Below, in pieces: positions 1-8,727 of a stretch of 64,000 nt of DNA. Source of the DNA: Sutcliffiella tianshenii (lineage in GTDB: Bacteria > Bacillota > Bacilli > Bacillales > Bacillaceae_I). The stretch covers positions 434,001 through 498,000 of the forward strand of contig NZ_JAFBED010000002.1 of the NCBI RefSeq assembly GCF_016908565.1. The letters are read 5' to 3'. Below the pieces are notes generated by a model, which did no database searches, was not told where the DNA came from, and worked only from the letters and a program-made list of their open reading frames with translations. The translations under genes were made by a program, and so were the position numbers. Positions within the stretch are counted from its first letter, which is position 1, and every line of letters begins with the position of its first letter.

Positions 1-55
1 GACCGATCAGGACAAGAAGTACCCAACCATACTCCAATAACAACTGAAGTTCCAT
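1..55 (-). CDS. TerC/YkoY-type integral membrane protein, N-terminal fragment
   Basis: Only the first 18 codons are in the window; the gene runs off the left edge. The translation MELQLLLEYGWVLLVLIG is the start of a hydrophobic segment and resembles the N-terminus of TerC-family proteins such as YkoY. The ATG ends at position 55, with a strong AGGAGGAG ribosome binding site at 61-68. The yybP-ykoY riboswitch directly upstream supports the assignment, because this RNA commonly controls TerC-type or other manganese-related membrane proteins. In that family the protein is thought to export Mn2+ or help load exported proteins with it. Identification rests on 18 residues plus context. Confidence 0.6.
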   Translation of the reverse strand, partial: MELQLLLEYGWVLLVLIG

Positions 56-74
56 TTTTTCTCCTCCTAATTAC

Positions 75-109
75 AAAAGCCTCTACCTAGATCATCGGAA
101 AAGGCTTTT
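75..109 (-). terminator. Second hairpin in the leader, between riboswitch and start codon
   Basis: The arms AAAAGCCT and AGGCTTTT pair around a 19-nt loop. On the minus strand the hairpin lies between the riboswitch terminator and the ribosome binding site at 61-68. Its 3' side is followed by TTTTGTAATT, so it could be a second attenuator or a structure affecting translation initiation. Function is inferred only. Confidence 0.4.
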
Positions 110-117
110 TATACAAC

Positions 118-258
118 ATAAAAAGACCTTCACCTAGACCTGTGTTAAGTTTAGGCAAAGGTCTTGCTAACAACGGAATCGTTGCCAATAAAGCCGGTGG
201 CTGCTGAACAGTCACGTAATGACGGCAATATTGTTTTCATAGCTACTCCCCTTTGATG
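118..258 (-). promoter_or_regulatory. yybP-ykoY (Mn2+) riboswitch with terminator
   Basis: Read on the minus strand, the leader begins AAAGGGGAGTAGC and ends in GCAAGACCTTTGCC, the two conserved ends of the yybP-ykoY manganese aptamer. The 3' strand AAGACCTTTGCC can alternatively pair with GGTGAAGGTCTT at 121-132 to make a terminator followed by TTTAT. This is the usual ON-switch arrangement, where bound Mn2+ stabilises the aptamer and prevents termination. It drives the TerC-like gene at the left edge. Motif recognition is strong; a covariance-model search was not possible. Confidence 0.88.
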
Positions 259-290
259 GGCTTGTAAGTATATAGTTTTAATATATTACT

Positions 291-319
291 ATTCTAGTAG
301 CAACTTAGTATCCTGTCAA
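291..319 (-). promoter_or_regulatory. Sigma-A type promoter of the riboswitch transcript
   Basis: On the minus strand TTGACA (314-319) and TAGAAT (291-296) are separated by exactly 17 bp. Transcription would start near 284, about 25 nt before the conserved riboswitch start. Confidence 0.75.
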
Positions 320-334
320 GATATAGTTAAATGC

Positions 335-1258
335 CTATTGCTTATTTACCTTTAAATATGCAATCCCATCAGGGTGAATCCCCACTTTTATTTTTTCAAC
401 CTCTTCTAGAAGGTCCATATCAATGATGGAAATATCGTTGGTCTTGTTGTTTGCAACATAAGCAAATGTACCCTCCTCATTGAAGACAGTACCACCTGGC
501 CAGACCCCCACCCGGATCCGTTTCACTTCCCAAGGCCGGACATTCCCCTTCAATTCATGTTCCGATTCGATGATGGACAAGTCCCCTGATTCACGGTTTG
601 GAATCAAAGCATATTTTCCATCTGGGGAAAAAACGATTCTTATGGGTACATGTCCTATTCTGCGTTTAAATTTCATCTCATATTTTTCGGTATCCATAAC
701 ATATAAGGTGTCATCCTCTTGATTAGCAACATATATGCTTTTACCATCAGGATGGACCGCTACTCCTTCCGGTCCTTTCCCGACAGGAAAATGTGTCAAG
801 ATCTCCTCTGTTCCCGTATCAACCACGGTTATTGTATGGCTGCCTATGTTTGGTATGTATAGTTTCTTACCATCAGGGGAGACCGCCACCATGTGTGAAT
901 GCTTCTGGTCTGTAGAAAGAACCTTCGTAATTTCATCTGTTTCAGTATCAAAAATGAATACTTTTTCACTGAATGTACTTGCCATATAAAGCTTCCTTCC
1001 ATCTTGGGATAGACCAAGACCATGAGGAAATTGAAAATCGGGGTGCTCCAGTCGTCTTTCAATTTCAAAGGTTTCATTGTTCAAGATGTTCATCTTATTC
1101 CCTTGGGAACATGTGATATACGTCTTTTTACCATCCTTTGAAACAATTATTTCATGCGGATTATAATCCGTTTCAACCTTCTTGATTGTTGCTTTTGTTT
1201 TCATACATACAATGGAAACGGTATCTTCATCTTTATTTAGGACCAATAAATACTCCAT
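335..1258 (-). CDS. YncE/YVTN-type beta-propeller protein
   Basis: The 307-residue protein consists of about seven repeated blades with recurring SPDGK and YVAN-type motifs, typical of the YVTN/YncE beta-propeller family. No signal peptide or membrane segment is visible, so it is probably cytoplasmic; the binding partner cannot be read from the sequence. The ATG at 1258 is preferred over an in-frame GTG at 1264, because GAGGAG is about 9 nt before the ATG and only 3 nt before the GTG. The gene is monocistronic and divergent from the MATE gene. Confidence 0.75.
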   Translation of the reverse strand: MEYLLVLNKDEDTVSIVCMKTKATIKKVETDYNPHEIIVSKDGKKTYITCSQGNKMNILNNETFEIERRLEHPDFQFPHGLGLSQDGRKLYMASTFSEKVFIFDTETDEITKVLSTDQKHSHMVAVSPDGKKLYIPNIGSHTITVVDTGTEEILTHFPVGKGPEGVAVHPDGKSIYVANQEDDTLYVMDTEKYEMKFKRRIGHVPIRIVFSPDGKYALIPNRESGDLSIIESEHELKGNVRPWEVKRIRVGVWPGGTVFNEEGTFAYVANNKTNDISIIDMDLLEEVEKIKVGIHPDGIAYLKVNKQ

Positions 1259-1423
1259 TATCACTCACTCCTCATTTTCAATCAACGATAATACTATATC
1301 ATGTTTTTTCGAAAAAGCGGCATTATTCAGATAATGGATTGTTTGATTTATTTCTGCACTCTAAATAATCCGGTTATGGTATAATCTCTTAATTACTATG
1401 AAATAGAAGGATAGTGAAATCGA

Positions 1424-2791
1424 ATGAGACAGGTATTCTCCTACCAAGAACGCATCAAACTATTCATAAAAATTGTCATTCCCATCCTTGTCACCCAGAT
1501 CGGGCTCTTTTCCATGAACCTGTTCGATATCATGATGACCGGGAATGTCGGAGCCAAGGACCTTGCAGGTGTCGCGATAGGATCAGGTCTCTGGGTCCCT
1601 ATATTTACAGGTCTAAGCGGAATTCTTCTCTCCATAACCCCTATAGTCGCTCAGCTTGTTGGTGCGAAGAAAACTGAAAGTGTCCCTTTCTCCTTAACTC
1701 AAGGACTGTACGTGGCAATTACCATGAGTCTGTTAGTGTTAACTGCGGGTGCATTATTCATGGATCCCATACTTCAGAATATGAACCTTGAAACAGAGGT
1801 TCGGTATGTTGCAAAACATTATTTGATGGCTTTAGGTTTTGGTGTCGTCCCGTTATTTTGTTACACTGTCATACGCTGTTTTATAGATGCACTGGGCCAT
1901 ACGCGAATTTCAATGATCATCACCTTGCTATCCTTGCCGACCAATATCGTGCTCAACTATTTGCTGATTTTCGGCAAATTCGGTCTGCCGCAATTGGGAG
2001 GAATCGGGGCTGGGATTGCATCTGCAATCACCTATTGGGTCATCTTGATCATTTCGCTTTATATAGTGTTGAAGAAAAAGCCATTTACCCAATTTAACCT
2101 ATTTAAGGTTTTATATCCTGTCAGCTTTACAAAATGGAAGGAAATCTTGCTGATTGGTGTACCTATCGGGTTATCAATATTTTTCGAAACAAGCATCTTC
2201 TCTGCAGTGACACTTCTGATGAGCTCCTTCGATACCGTGACGATCGCCTCTCATCAGGTTGCATTGAATTTTGCTTCCTTACTTTATATGATCCCTTTAA
2301 GCATTTCGATGGCATTAACCATCCTCGTTGGCTTTGAAGTGGGAGCCAAAAGAATCAAGGATGCCAAGCAATACACCATTATCGGTGTTGTTTCAGCTGT
2401 TGTTCTATCATCACTTTGTGCAATTTTCCTGTATTTCTTCAAGGCAGAAGTTGCCGGACTTTACACAAAAGATGAAGACGTAATCCTATTGACCACTTCC
2501 TTTTTACTGTATGCGATTTTCTTTCAGCTTTCTGATGCCATCGCTGCTCCTATTCAAGGTGCATTAAGAGGATATAAAGACGTTAATATTACTTTTATCA
2601 TAGCACTCGTTTCTTATTGGGTAATCGGCCTTCCATTGGGATATGTTCTTGCCAACTTTACGGGATTTGAGGCCTTCGGATATTGGCTCGGGTTAATTGG
2701 AGGATTGGCTGCTGGAGCAATCGGACTAGCATCTAGACTCTCCATTATCCAAAAGAAGTATTTGATCGTTCAAAATCAAAAAGCAAGCTGA
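1424..2791 (+). CDS. MATE family multidrug efflux transporter (NorM-like)
   Basis: The 455-residue polytopic membrane protein has about 12 hydrophobic segments in two similar halves and the length usual for MATE exporters. The N-terminal half has the QIGLFSMNLFDIMMTGNVG-type segment seen in NorM-like proteins. The family uses Na+ or H+ gradients to export cationic drugs and metabolites. The substrate is not predictable. It starts at ATG 1424 after a GAAGGA-like ribosome binding site, divergently from the beta-propeller gene. Confidence 0.88.
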   Translation: MRQVFSYQERIKLFIKIVIPILVTQIGLFSMNLFDIMMTGNVGAKDLAGVAIGSGLWVPIFTGLSGILLSITPIVAQLVGAKKTESVPFSLTQGLYVAITMSLLVLTAGALFMDPILQNMNLETEVRYVAKHYLMALGFGVVPLFCYTVIRCFIDALGHTRISMIITLLSLPTNIVLNYLLIFGKFGLPQLGGIGAGIASAITYWVILIISLYIVLKKKPFTQFNLFKVLYPVSFTKWKEILLIGVPIGLSIFFETSIFSAVTLLMSSFDTVTIASHQVALNFASLLYMIPLSISMALTILVGFEVGAKRIKDAKQYTIIGVVSAVVLSSLCAIFLYFFKAEVAGLYTKDEDVILLTTSFLLYAIFFQLSDAIAAPIQGALRGYKDVNITFIIALVSYWVIGLPLGYVLANFTGFEAFGYWLGLIGGLAAGAIGLASRLSIIQKKYLIVQNQKAS

Positions 2792-2898
2792 TGAAACGTA
2801 TCACACTATTCTTATAGGAATAATTAAAGGATTTTGTAGTTTATTGTCGAATAAAGCAGAATAAACATTATTTACTACAAATTATGAGGAGATCTTAT

Positions 2899-3276
2899 AT
2901 GAATAGCTATGATTTCAATAAAGCAGTATCCGTTCTTAACTTTTTCCAACAGGAATTAAATGTGCTCATCCATTTACTGGTCAAATATGAAGATACACCA
3001 TTCGGTGAAAAATCCAGCTTGCAAGCTGAAATAAAACAGCAATTCAAATATGTAAAAGATGAGTTGAAAAAGCAGATAAAAGTGTTGATTGAATACGATG
3101 CAAACGCCTTGGTTGTCGATTATCTCCTTCCACCATTATGTGTAGCTTCTACGCATTTCCAGGATACCGGTATCAATCGGATCAACCCAAACAGCATTCA
3201 CAAGGTCAGGCAACTTGCCGTTAAAGCTAACGGATTCATTCAGAAATATCATTCTCAGCTTGTAAATGATCAATAG
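2899..3276 (+). CDS. Small unknown helical protein
   Basis: A 125-residue, mostly alpha-helical, soluble-looking protein with no recognised domain. The start is placed at ATG 2899 because GAGGAG (2886-2891) sits 7 nt before it; the in-frame ATG at 2884 overlaps that ribosome binding site. It lies alone between the MATE gene and a shared terminator with the convergent CAP gene. Function unknown. Confidence 0.65.
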   Translation: MNSYDFNKAVSVLNFFQQELNVLIHLLVKYEDTPFGEKSSLQAEIKQQFKYVKDELKKQIKVLIEYDANALVVDYLLPPLCVASTHFQDTGINRINPNSIHKVRQLAVKANGFIQKYHSQLVNDQ

Positions 3277-3294
3277 ATGTTAATCTATAATCCG

Positions 3295-3328
3295 AAAAAA
3301 AAAGACAGCCAGTTCGGCTGTCTTTTTT
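3295..3328. terminator. Bidirectional rho-independent terminator
   Basis: The stem AAAAGACAGCC / GGCTGTCTTTT with loop AGTTC is flanked by A and T runs on its two sides. It can terminate both the small gene on the plus strand and the CAP gene on the minus strand. Confidence 0.9.
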
Positions 3329-3338
3329 CCATCAACTA

Positions 3339-4151
3339 TTATTTACCGATGAACATTTGAGTCCAGTAGTTACCATCTTCAACATGACCCACACCGATAT
3401 GAGTAAACTCACCATTCATGATATTCGCACGGTGTCCTTCTGAATTCATCCACGCATTCACCACTTCTTCAGGTGATTGCTGACCCATTGCAATGTTTTC
3501 CCCTGCAGTACGGTACTCGATTCCAAATTGCTTCATCATGTCAAATGGAGATCCGTAAGTTGGGCTATTATGGGCGAAGTAGTTGTTTTTCTTCATATCA
3601 TTTGATTTTTCTTTTGCTACTTTACTTAATTCTTCATCAAGCTCAAGTGGTGCCAATCCTTGCTTTGCACGTTCGGCATTCGTAAGTTCTACCACTTTCT
3701 TTTCGAATTCACTTACTGCACTTGCAGGTTGTTCTGTCTTATTTTCAGCTGGTGCTTCAGCTTGCTGTTGTGGAGCCGGTTGCTGTGGAGCAGGGGCTTC
3801 TGCCACTGGTTTTTCCTCAGCTTTTGGTGCTTCCACTGATTCAGCAGGCTTTTGTTCATCCTGCTTTTGTGGTGCTGGTGCTTCAGTTTGTGGTGTCTCA
3901 GCTTGAGCCGGTGCTTGTCCTTGGCCAAACTGTACCTTCACACCAAATTTATTTTCAAGATCTTTCATATAGTTATCTAAAAATGCTTTAGCATCCTCTT
4001 GATTATTAAATGTTTGAACATTTGATCCTAGATCGCATGTAGGCTTTGAAGGAGCATTACCTTCAGCCTTTGCATTCATTCCGAATGGCGCTGCTGTTAA
4101 TACCGCTGCTGTAGTCACAGCTGTAATAATGGATTTCTTGTTGATTTTCAT
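3339..4151 (-). CDS. Secreted CAP/SCP domain protein (YkwD-like)
   Basis: The 270-residue protein has a signal peptide (residues 1-29, positive start, hydrophobic AAVLTAAPFGMNAKA), then a region ending near residue 90, a Pro/Ala/Gln/Glu-rich low-complexity linker at about 93-145, and a C-terminal CAP domain at about 150-270. The CAP domain carries the usual His, Glu and His motifs (YFAHNSP, AGENIA, SEGHRANIM). Bacillus homologues are associated with the cell surface or spores; their biochemical activity is not settled. The gene is monocistronic and ends at the shared hairpin near 3310. Confidence 0.88.
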   Translation of the reverse strand: MKINKKSIITAVTTAAVLTAAPFGMNAKAEGNAPSKPTCDLGSNVQTFNNQEDAKAFLDNYMKDLENKFGVKVQFGQGQAPAQAETPQTEAPAPQKQDEQKPAESVEAPKAEEKPVAEAPAPQQPAPQQQAEAPAENKTEQPASAVSEFEKKVVELTNAERAKQGLAPLELDEELSKVAKEKSNDMKKNNYFAHNSPTYGSPFDMMKQFGIEYRTAGENIAMGQQSPEEVVNAWMNSEGHRANIMNGEFTHIGVGHVEDGNYWTQMFIGK

Positions 4152-4530
4152 AGGTGAAATTCCCCCTTGAAATTTTTTGTAGTGTTTTTTGCTACACGAA
4201 AATCATATCACGGGTTTTATGTAATAATACTGGATATTTTTTGAAATTAAAATCCACTTATTTTCATAATAATTCCAAATCGTGAGTCTACCCAAGCATA
4301 TCAAGACGTAGAAGGACAACAAACTTTTTTAATCATATCGAGAAATTCCCCACAATCATCCAGTTTGTATAAATTATTCTAGTAAATGAGTGTTGACAAG
4401 CATAAATAATAGCCTCAATTATTACAAACACGGCCTTTTGATTACAGGAGTTACACAAATTCACTCATCTGTAACATGAAAAAGAAAAACCAAGACTTCT
4501 TATTGGAAGAAGCTTGGCTCATCTGATCAA
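4152..4530. other. Intergenic region, 379 bp
   Basis: The right-hand part near 4152-4200 should contain the CAP gene promoter and ribosome binding site. The hmgA terminator lies at 4478-4516. The middle is AT-rich; a TTGACA at 4393-4398 on the plus strand has no convincing -10 box or downstream gene. No further feature is supported. Confidence 0.6.
4478..4516 (-). terminator. Rho-independent terminator of the hmgA operon
   Basis: On the minus strand, CCAAGCTTCTT pairs with AAGAAGTCTTGG across a short loop, with one bulge, and is followed by TTTTTCTTTTT. It lies 15 bp after the hmgA stop. Confidence 0.85.
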
Positions 4531-5682
4531 TTATTTCTCAATCCAGGTAAACATATAGTTCCTATCCTCTATTTCTTGTGCTTTTTTCACTATTTTTAGA
4601 GGTTTGAATGTATCTATCATGACTGCAAGTTCCAAAGTCTCCTTTTTACCTATGCTGGCTTCCGTCGTCCCTGGATGCGGTCCATGCGGGATTCCTGAAG
4701 GATGCAAGGTAATGGAACCTATTTCGATGCCCTTCCGGCTCATAAAATTCCCTTCCACATAATAAAGCAACTCATCGCTGTTCACATTACTATGGTAGTA
4801 AGGTGCTGGAATTGCCTCCGGATGGTAGTCATACAATCTTGGAACAAAGGAGCAGACGACAAAATTATGCCCTTCGAACGTTTGATGTACTGGAGGCGGC
4901 TGATGCACCCGGCCTGTGATCGGTTCAAAATCTTCTATATTGAATACCCATGGATACAAATAGCCGTCCCAGCCGACGACATCCAATGGATGGTGCCCAA
5001 GGATATGGGAGTGGACAAAACCGCGTGATTTGGTAAGTACTTCATATTCACCTTTTTCACTATAGGTTTCCAATACCTCCGGACCCCTGAAGTCCCTTTC
5101 GCAAAAAGGACTATGCTCCAATAGTTGACCATATTCATTCCGATATCTTCTTGGTGTCGTCAACTGACTGAAGGATTCAATGAATAAGATCTTCGTTTCC
5201 TCCGCCGGCAACACACGATAGATGGTGCCGATCGGAATGGTTACATAATCCCCAGGTCTATACGTCAAGGTCCCGAACATCGTCTCCACTTTCCCTGAGC
5301 CGTAATGGATGTATAACAGCTCATCTCCATCACCATTGCGATAATAGCTCTTCATGTCCTCAGTGACGAGTATTGTCCCAATCAAAAGATCATTGTTGCC
5401 AAGCAAATACTCCCTTGCATCCAATGCATTGCCCTTCTTTTCGATGGAAGTTGTCTTTAGATGACGGTGATTCAAGGCAGTATGCTCTTCATATTCAGGA
5501 AGATAACTGTACAGAACCTCAGATTTCACCACTTCCGTCGGCAAAAAATGATGATAGAGTATGGATTGTGACCCTGAAAATCCCTTCGTACCCATCACCT
5601 GCTCCCGGTATAATGTCCCATCTTCCTTTTTGAACATCGTATGACGCTTATGTGGGATTTCCCCCATTTTACGATAATACAC
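4531..5682 (-). CDS. hmgA: Homogentisate 1,2-dioxygenase
   Basis: The 383-residue cupin-fold protein would open the ring of homogentisate to maleylacetoacetate using Fe2+ and O2. The C-terminal half contains the metal-site signature: His and Glu in YYHSNVNSDELLYY and a downstream His in PSGIPHGPHPG. Length matches the shorter bacterial form. The start codon is GTG 5682 with AGGAGGG six bases upstream. It is the last gene of the aminotransferase - flavin reductase-like - FAH - hmgA operon and is followed by a terminator. Together with hpd at 8.9-10 kb it defines a tyrosine-to-homogentisate route. Confidence 0.93.
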   Translation of the reverse strand: MYYRKMGEIPHKRHTMFKKEDGTLYREQVMGTKGFSGSQSILYHHFLPTEVVKSEVLYSYLPEYEEHTALNHRHLKTTSIEKKGNALDAREYLLGNNDLLIGTILVTEDMKSYYRNGDGDELLYIHYGSGKVETMFGTLTYRPGDYVTIPIGTIYRVLPAEETKILFIESFSQLTTPRRYRNEYGQLLEHSPFCERDFRGPEVLETYSEKGEYEVLTKSRGFVHSHILGHHPLDVVGWDGYLYPWVFNIEDFEPITGRVHQPPPVHQTFEGHNFVVCSFVPRLYDYHPEAIPAPYYHSNVNSDELLYYVEGNFMSRKGIEIGSITLHPSGIPHGPHPGTTEASIGKKETLELAVMIDTFKPLKIVKKAQEIEDRNYMFTWIEK

Positions 5683-5697
5683 TTTGCACCCTCCTAT

Positions 5698-6609
5698 CTA
5701 TTTTATGGAATTTACAAGCTTACCAAGTCCGGTAATGGATAATTCCACCGAGTCGCCTGATTTTAACCAAGGATGGACATCGGTTCCCAGCTCCAAGATA
5801 CAGCCTGTGCCTACGGTTCCGGACCCGATCACTTCTCCCGGATACAATGTCACACCCGCTGATGCCCGCTCGATCATCTCAGCAAAAGTATAATGAATTT
5901 GATTGAAGTTCCCGTACGAGAGCTGCCGTCCGTTGACACTGGCAGTCATGGCTAAATCATATCTGTCATCCCTTTTATATATTTCCAGTTCATCCTTGGT
6001 CACAATCACAGGGCCAAGTGATGTGGCAAAATCCTTCCCCTTTGCAGGACCCAATCCGACTTTCATCTCTTTTGCCTGAAGGTCCCTGGCACTCCAGTCG
6101 TTCATGATGCAATATCCGAAAATATGTGATTCTGCGTCTTCGGCACTTATGTTCTTTCCTTGTTTCCCGATGATGCAGGCTATTTCCAACTCATAGTCAA
6201 GCCATTCACATTGTTCAGGCTTTTCGATCTGCTCATTTGGCCCTTTTATCGCCAAATGATTTGTGAAATAGAACACGGGTATTTCATACCATTCAGGGAC
6301 GACCTCAAGACCCCTTTTTGCCCTAGCTGTTTTCACATGCTCAAGAAAAGCGTAAAAATCCCTTACACTCACCGGTCTTGGTAATGGCGAGATTAGCTCA
6401 ACATCATTTAATGGATAGCGGCCCTGAGTAATTTGAGATTTAGCTGTTTCTTTTACCTTTTCAGCTAAGCTTTCGTGATGCTCAATAAAAGTCAGCATAT
6501 CTTTTGGGAGTATCCCTCCGGATGCCACGTGCATATCGACAGCAAAGTCACCATCAAGCCATCCTGCCCGCTGTTCCCCATTTCCAAGGGTAAAGCTAAT
6601 ATATTTCAT
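5698..6609 (-). CDS. Fumarylacetoacetate hydrolase family protein
   Basis: The 303-residue protein belongs to the single-domain FAH fold. The acidic metal ligands are in WLDYELEIACIIG, followed by IMNDWSARDLQ, GKDFATSLGP and GSGTVGTG. Next to hmgA, its likely role is hydrolysis of fumarylacetoacetate, or of maleylacetoacetate directly, to acetoacetate plus fumarate or maleate. No maleylacetoacetate isomerase gene is visible in the window, which makes the exact substrate uncertain. It starts at ATG 6609 one base after the stop of the upstream gene, so the two are probably translated together. Confidence 0.87.
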   Translation of the reverse strand: MKYISFTLGNGEQRAGWLDGDFAVDMHVASGGILPKDMLTFIEHHESLAEKVKETAKSQITQGRYPLNDVELISPLPRPVSVRDFYAFLEHVKTARAKRGLEVVPEWYEIPVFYFTNHLAIKGPNEQIEKPEQCEWLDYELEIACIIGKQGKNISAEDAESHIFGYCIMNDWSARDLQAKEMKVGLGPAKGKDFATSLGPVIVTKDELEIYKRDDRYDLAMTASVNGRQLSYGNFNQIHYTFAEMIERASAGVTLYPGEVIGSGTVGTGCILELGTDVHPWLKSGDSVELSITGLGKLVNSIK

Positions 6610-6610
6610 G

Positions 6611-7228
6611 TTAATCGCCTCTTTTACGGATTAGCTCAAACATATCACTGGTTGCCCGTGAGTAAATATTACCTGCCATTCTCCCCACAGGGTTCAGCTT
6701 TTTCGTATCTATCTTGCCTTCATAATAAAGGTCATCCGAAATGTGTACCATTTCCACTTTTCCGATTACCAGGCTTCCAGCTCCAGGTTCATCCCCGAAG
6801 TGCAGCACCTCGTGTAACGTGCATTCTAATTGAACGGCACTTTCCTTGACCCTTGGGGATGAAACTACGTGGCTATCGATTTTAGTGAAGCCCGACTCAT
6901 GAAACTCATCCACAACACTAGGAAATTCAGTTGCAGTGATATTCATTTTCTCCACCATATCCTCACTCACGATATTGATGACAAATTGCTTTGTTGCCTC
7001 TATGTTTTGGAGCGTGTCCTTCTTTGCCCCATCGGTCCCCCTTCTCATCGGGGAAAAACAGACAAGCATCGGGTCTGCACATATGGCAGTAAAGAAACTG
7101 AAAGGAGCAATGTTTGCAATGCCATCTTTATCAATAGAGGATACTAGTGCTATCGGTCTTGGCAGGATGGAACCCACTAAGAGTTTATAGGCATCCTTCC
7201 ATTCAAGACTGCTTGGCTGAACATTCAT
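6611..7228 (-). CDS. Flavin reductase-like FMN-binding protein
   Basis: The 205-residue protein has the flavin-reductase/flavoredoxin fold signature: GSILPRPIALVSS near residue 20, NIAPFSFFTA, and a C-terminal NPVGRMAGNIYS. Proteins of this type bind FMN and either reduce flavins or act as flavin-dependent enzymes. The start is ATG 7228, overlapping the upstream aminotransferase stop by 4 bp (ATGA), with GGTGGGAT as ribosome binding site. It is embedded in the homogentisate operon, so it may serve this pathway, but no specific step is assigned. It could also be a general flavin-dependent detoxification enzyme for quinone by-products. Confidence 0.78.
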   Translation of the reverse strand: MNVQPSSLEWKDAYKLLVGSILPRPIALVSSIDKDGIANIAPFSFFTAICADPMLVCFSPMRRGTDGAKKDTLQNIEATKQFVINIVSEDMVEKMNITATEFPSVVDEFHESGFTKIDSHVVSSPRVKESAVQLECTLHEVLHFGDEPGAGSLVIGKVEMVHISDDLYYEGKIDTKKLNPVGRMAGNIYSRATSDMFELIRKRGD

Positions 7229-8337
7229 GAGATCCCACCATTTCCACTTTCGATATTTTTCAAGCATTTAATAAAATAATGATTGTCCTGCATGGAGCTG
7301 ATTGTGACCCTTATTGCATCTGGGTATCCCAATGCGGAGCCGGATTTTACGAGGATGCCATTTTTCAATAGCTCATTTCTGACAACATCCCCAGGCTGTC
7401 CTGTATGGATCATCATGAAATTGGCATGGGTAGGGAAAAAAGTGTAGCCCATTTTGGTCAGTTCATTTTCCAAAAATCGTTTACCTTCTTCATTTCTTTC
7501 CACACATTCCACCCGGAACTCCTGATCATCCAATGCTGAGATCGCTGCAGCCTGGGCAAGCTGGTTCACATTGAATACCTCTTTTACCTTATTCAGTTCC
7601 TCAGCAATAAAAGGATCCATCAATCCATATCCAATCCTTAGACCTGCAAGTCCATATACTTTTGAAAAAGTCCTCAGGATCACCAGATTACTGTATTTCT
7701 TTAAGTAAGGCACAGACTGAAGATATTCATCGTTCATTACATATTCGTAATACGCTTCATCCAAGACAACCAAAATATGTTCAGGGACCTTTGAAATAAA
7801 ATCATCCAGCTTCTTTTTTTCCACAATCGTCCCTGTCGGATTGTTGGGGTTGCATACGAAAATCAGCTTTGTTTTCTCCGTGATGCTTAAGAGCATCCCA
7901 TCAAGGTCATGTTTACCTTCAATTAGCGGGACTAATACCGGTCGTCCTCCCTCTATGGTGACATTCGTTTTATATCTAGGAAAGGTGATTTCCGCCATGA
8001 CAGCTTCATCCCCCGCATTCAAAAAGGCCCTTAATAGTAGACGGATGATTTCATCAGATCCATTACCAATAAAAAGACGGTCACTTTTTACGTTTAAAAA
8101 TTCAGCCAGTTTGGCAGTTAGCAATCTCGCCGACCCGTCCGGGTATGTAAATAAATGATCAAGCTGTTGCGTCAAATGGTTTTTCACATAAGGGGAGCAT
8201 CCAAAGACATTTTCAATTTCAGATAAATTGATGATGCTCGGCAAGCCCATTTCTTTTTGCAGATCGAAGACACTCTTTCCCAATGGATAGGCAGTCACCA
8301 TCTGTAGAATTTTCCTGCTCTTCACTTTCACTGCCAT
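7225..8337 (-). CDS. HisC-like aminotransferase, probably aromatic
   Basis: The 370-residue fold-type I PLP enzyme resembles histidinol-phosphate aminotransferases. Visible motifs are VCNPNNPTGT, VLDEAYYEY and LRTFSKVYGLAGLRIGYG, where the lysine after TFS holds PLP. HisC-like enzymes often accept tyrosine and phenylalanine. Because it heads the operon with hmgA and FAH, and no other his genes are near, its likely role is tyrosine to 4-hydroxyphenylpyruvate, the substrate of HPPD. It starts at ATG 8337 after an AGGGGG ribosome binding site. A role in histidine synthesis cannot be ruled out from sequence alone. Confidence 0.85.
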   Translation of the reverse strand: MAVKVKSRKILQMVTAYPLGKSVFDLQKEMGLPSIINLSEIENVFGCSPYVKNHLTQQLDHLFTYPDGSARLLTAKLAEFLNVKSDRLFIGNGSDEIIRLLLRAFLNAGDEAVMAEITFPRYKTNVTIEGGRPVLVPLIEGKHDLDGMLLSITEKTKLIFVCNPNNPTGTIVEKKKLDDFISKVPEHILVVLDEAYYEYVMNDEYLQSVPYLKKYSNLVILRTFSKVYGLAGLRIGYGLMDPFIAEELNKVKEVFNVNQLAQAAAISALDDQEFRVECVERNEEGKRFLENELTKMGYTFFPTHANFMMIHTGQPGDVVRNELLKNGILVKSGSALGYPDAIRVTISSMQDNHYFIKCLKNIESGNGGIS

Positions 8338-8353
8338 CTTTTATCCCCCTTTT

Positions 8354-8384
8354 AAAAAAAGGAGGGTAAGATACCTCCTTTTTT
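8354..8384. terminator. Hairpin just upstream of the aminotransferase gene
   Basis: AAAAAAGGAGG pairs with CCTCCTTTTTT around an 8-nt loop. On the minus strand it lies 17 bp before the aminotransferase start, so it could terminate transcripts from hpd or act as a leader attenuator. One arm contains a GGAGG sequence, but the gene has its own ribosome binding site nearer the start. Confidence 0.6.
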
Positions 8385-8469
8385 CTTTGAAGCTTATATA
8401 ATCTATAGACTGTTTTCGCAAAGATTTTTGCTTTTTAAATAAACGTAAAAATGTTGTTATTAAATATTG

Positions 8470-8600
8470 CCCATTGATTTCCGCTCCAGACACTTGCTTT
8501 CCGCGGGGACGGATGGGAGCCTCCTCGGCTTTGCCTGCGGGGTCTCCCATGCCCTCTACTTTCCCGCAGGAGTCAAGTGTCCTCCGCTACAATCAACTCA
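8470..8600 (-). repeat. GC-rich intergenic repeat, copy 1
   Basis: A roughly 130-bp GC-rich block in an AT-rich spacer. Its ends are partly complementary (GACACTTG near the left, CAAGTGTC near the right). The core contains GGAGCCTCCTCGG, CTGCGGGGTCTCCC and CCCGCAGGAGTC. Elements with this core are common in intergenic regions of Bacillus-related genomes. A second copy lies inverted at 8728-8866. No ORF is supported. Confidence 0.8.
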
Positions 8601-8727
8601 CAGGTTAAACATTGTTTGTTAATAAAAATGGTCTTAGAACAGATTAAATACTCTATTGAATTGAAAAATATTTATAAATTGCAATTTTTGCACGTTAGGA
8701 AGGCGAATTTATACTAGCAGTCACCCC

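Noticed and set aside
2845-2851. Spo0A box (TGTCGAA), also at 26155 and 62241
   Set aside because: Single 7-bp matches are expected by chance in AT-rich DNA, and they are not placed convincingly relative to promoters.
4478-4528. 16-codon plus-strand ORF starting MKKKNQDFLLEEAW
   Set aside because: It coincides with the hmgA terminator hairpin, and the nearest AGGAG is too far upstream.
8437-8447. Operator-like AAATAAACGTA upstream of the aminotransferase gene
   Set aside because: Only one half of the CGTT-N5-AACG palindrome is present and no promoter could be placed beside it.
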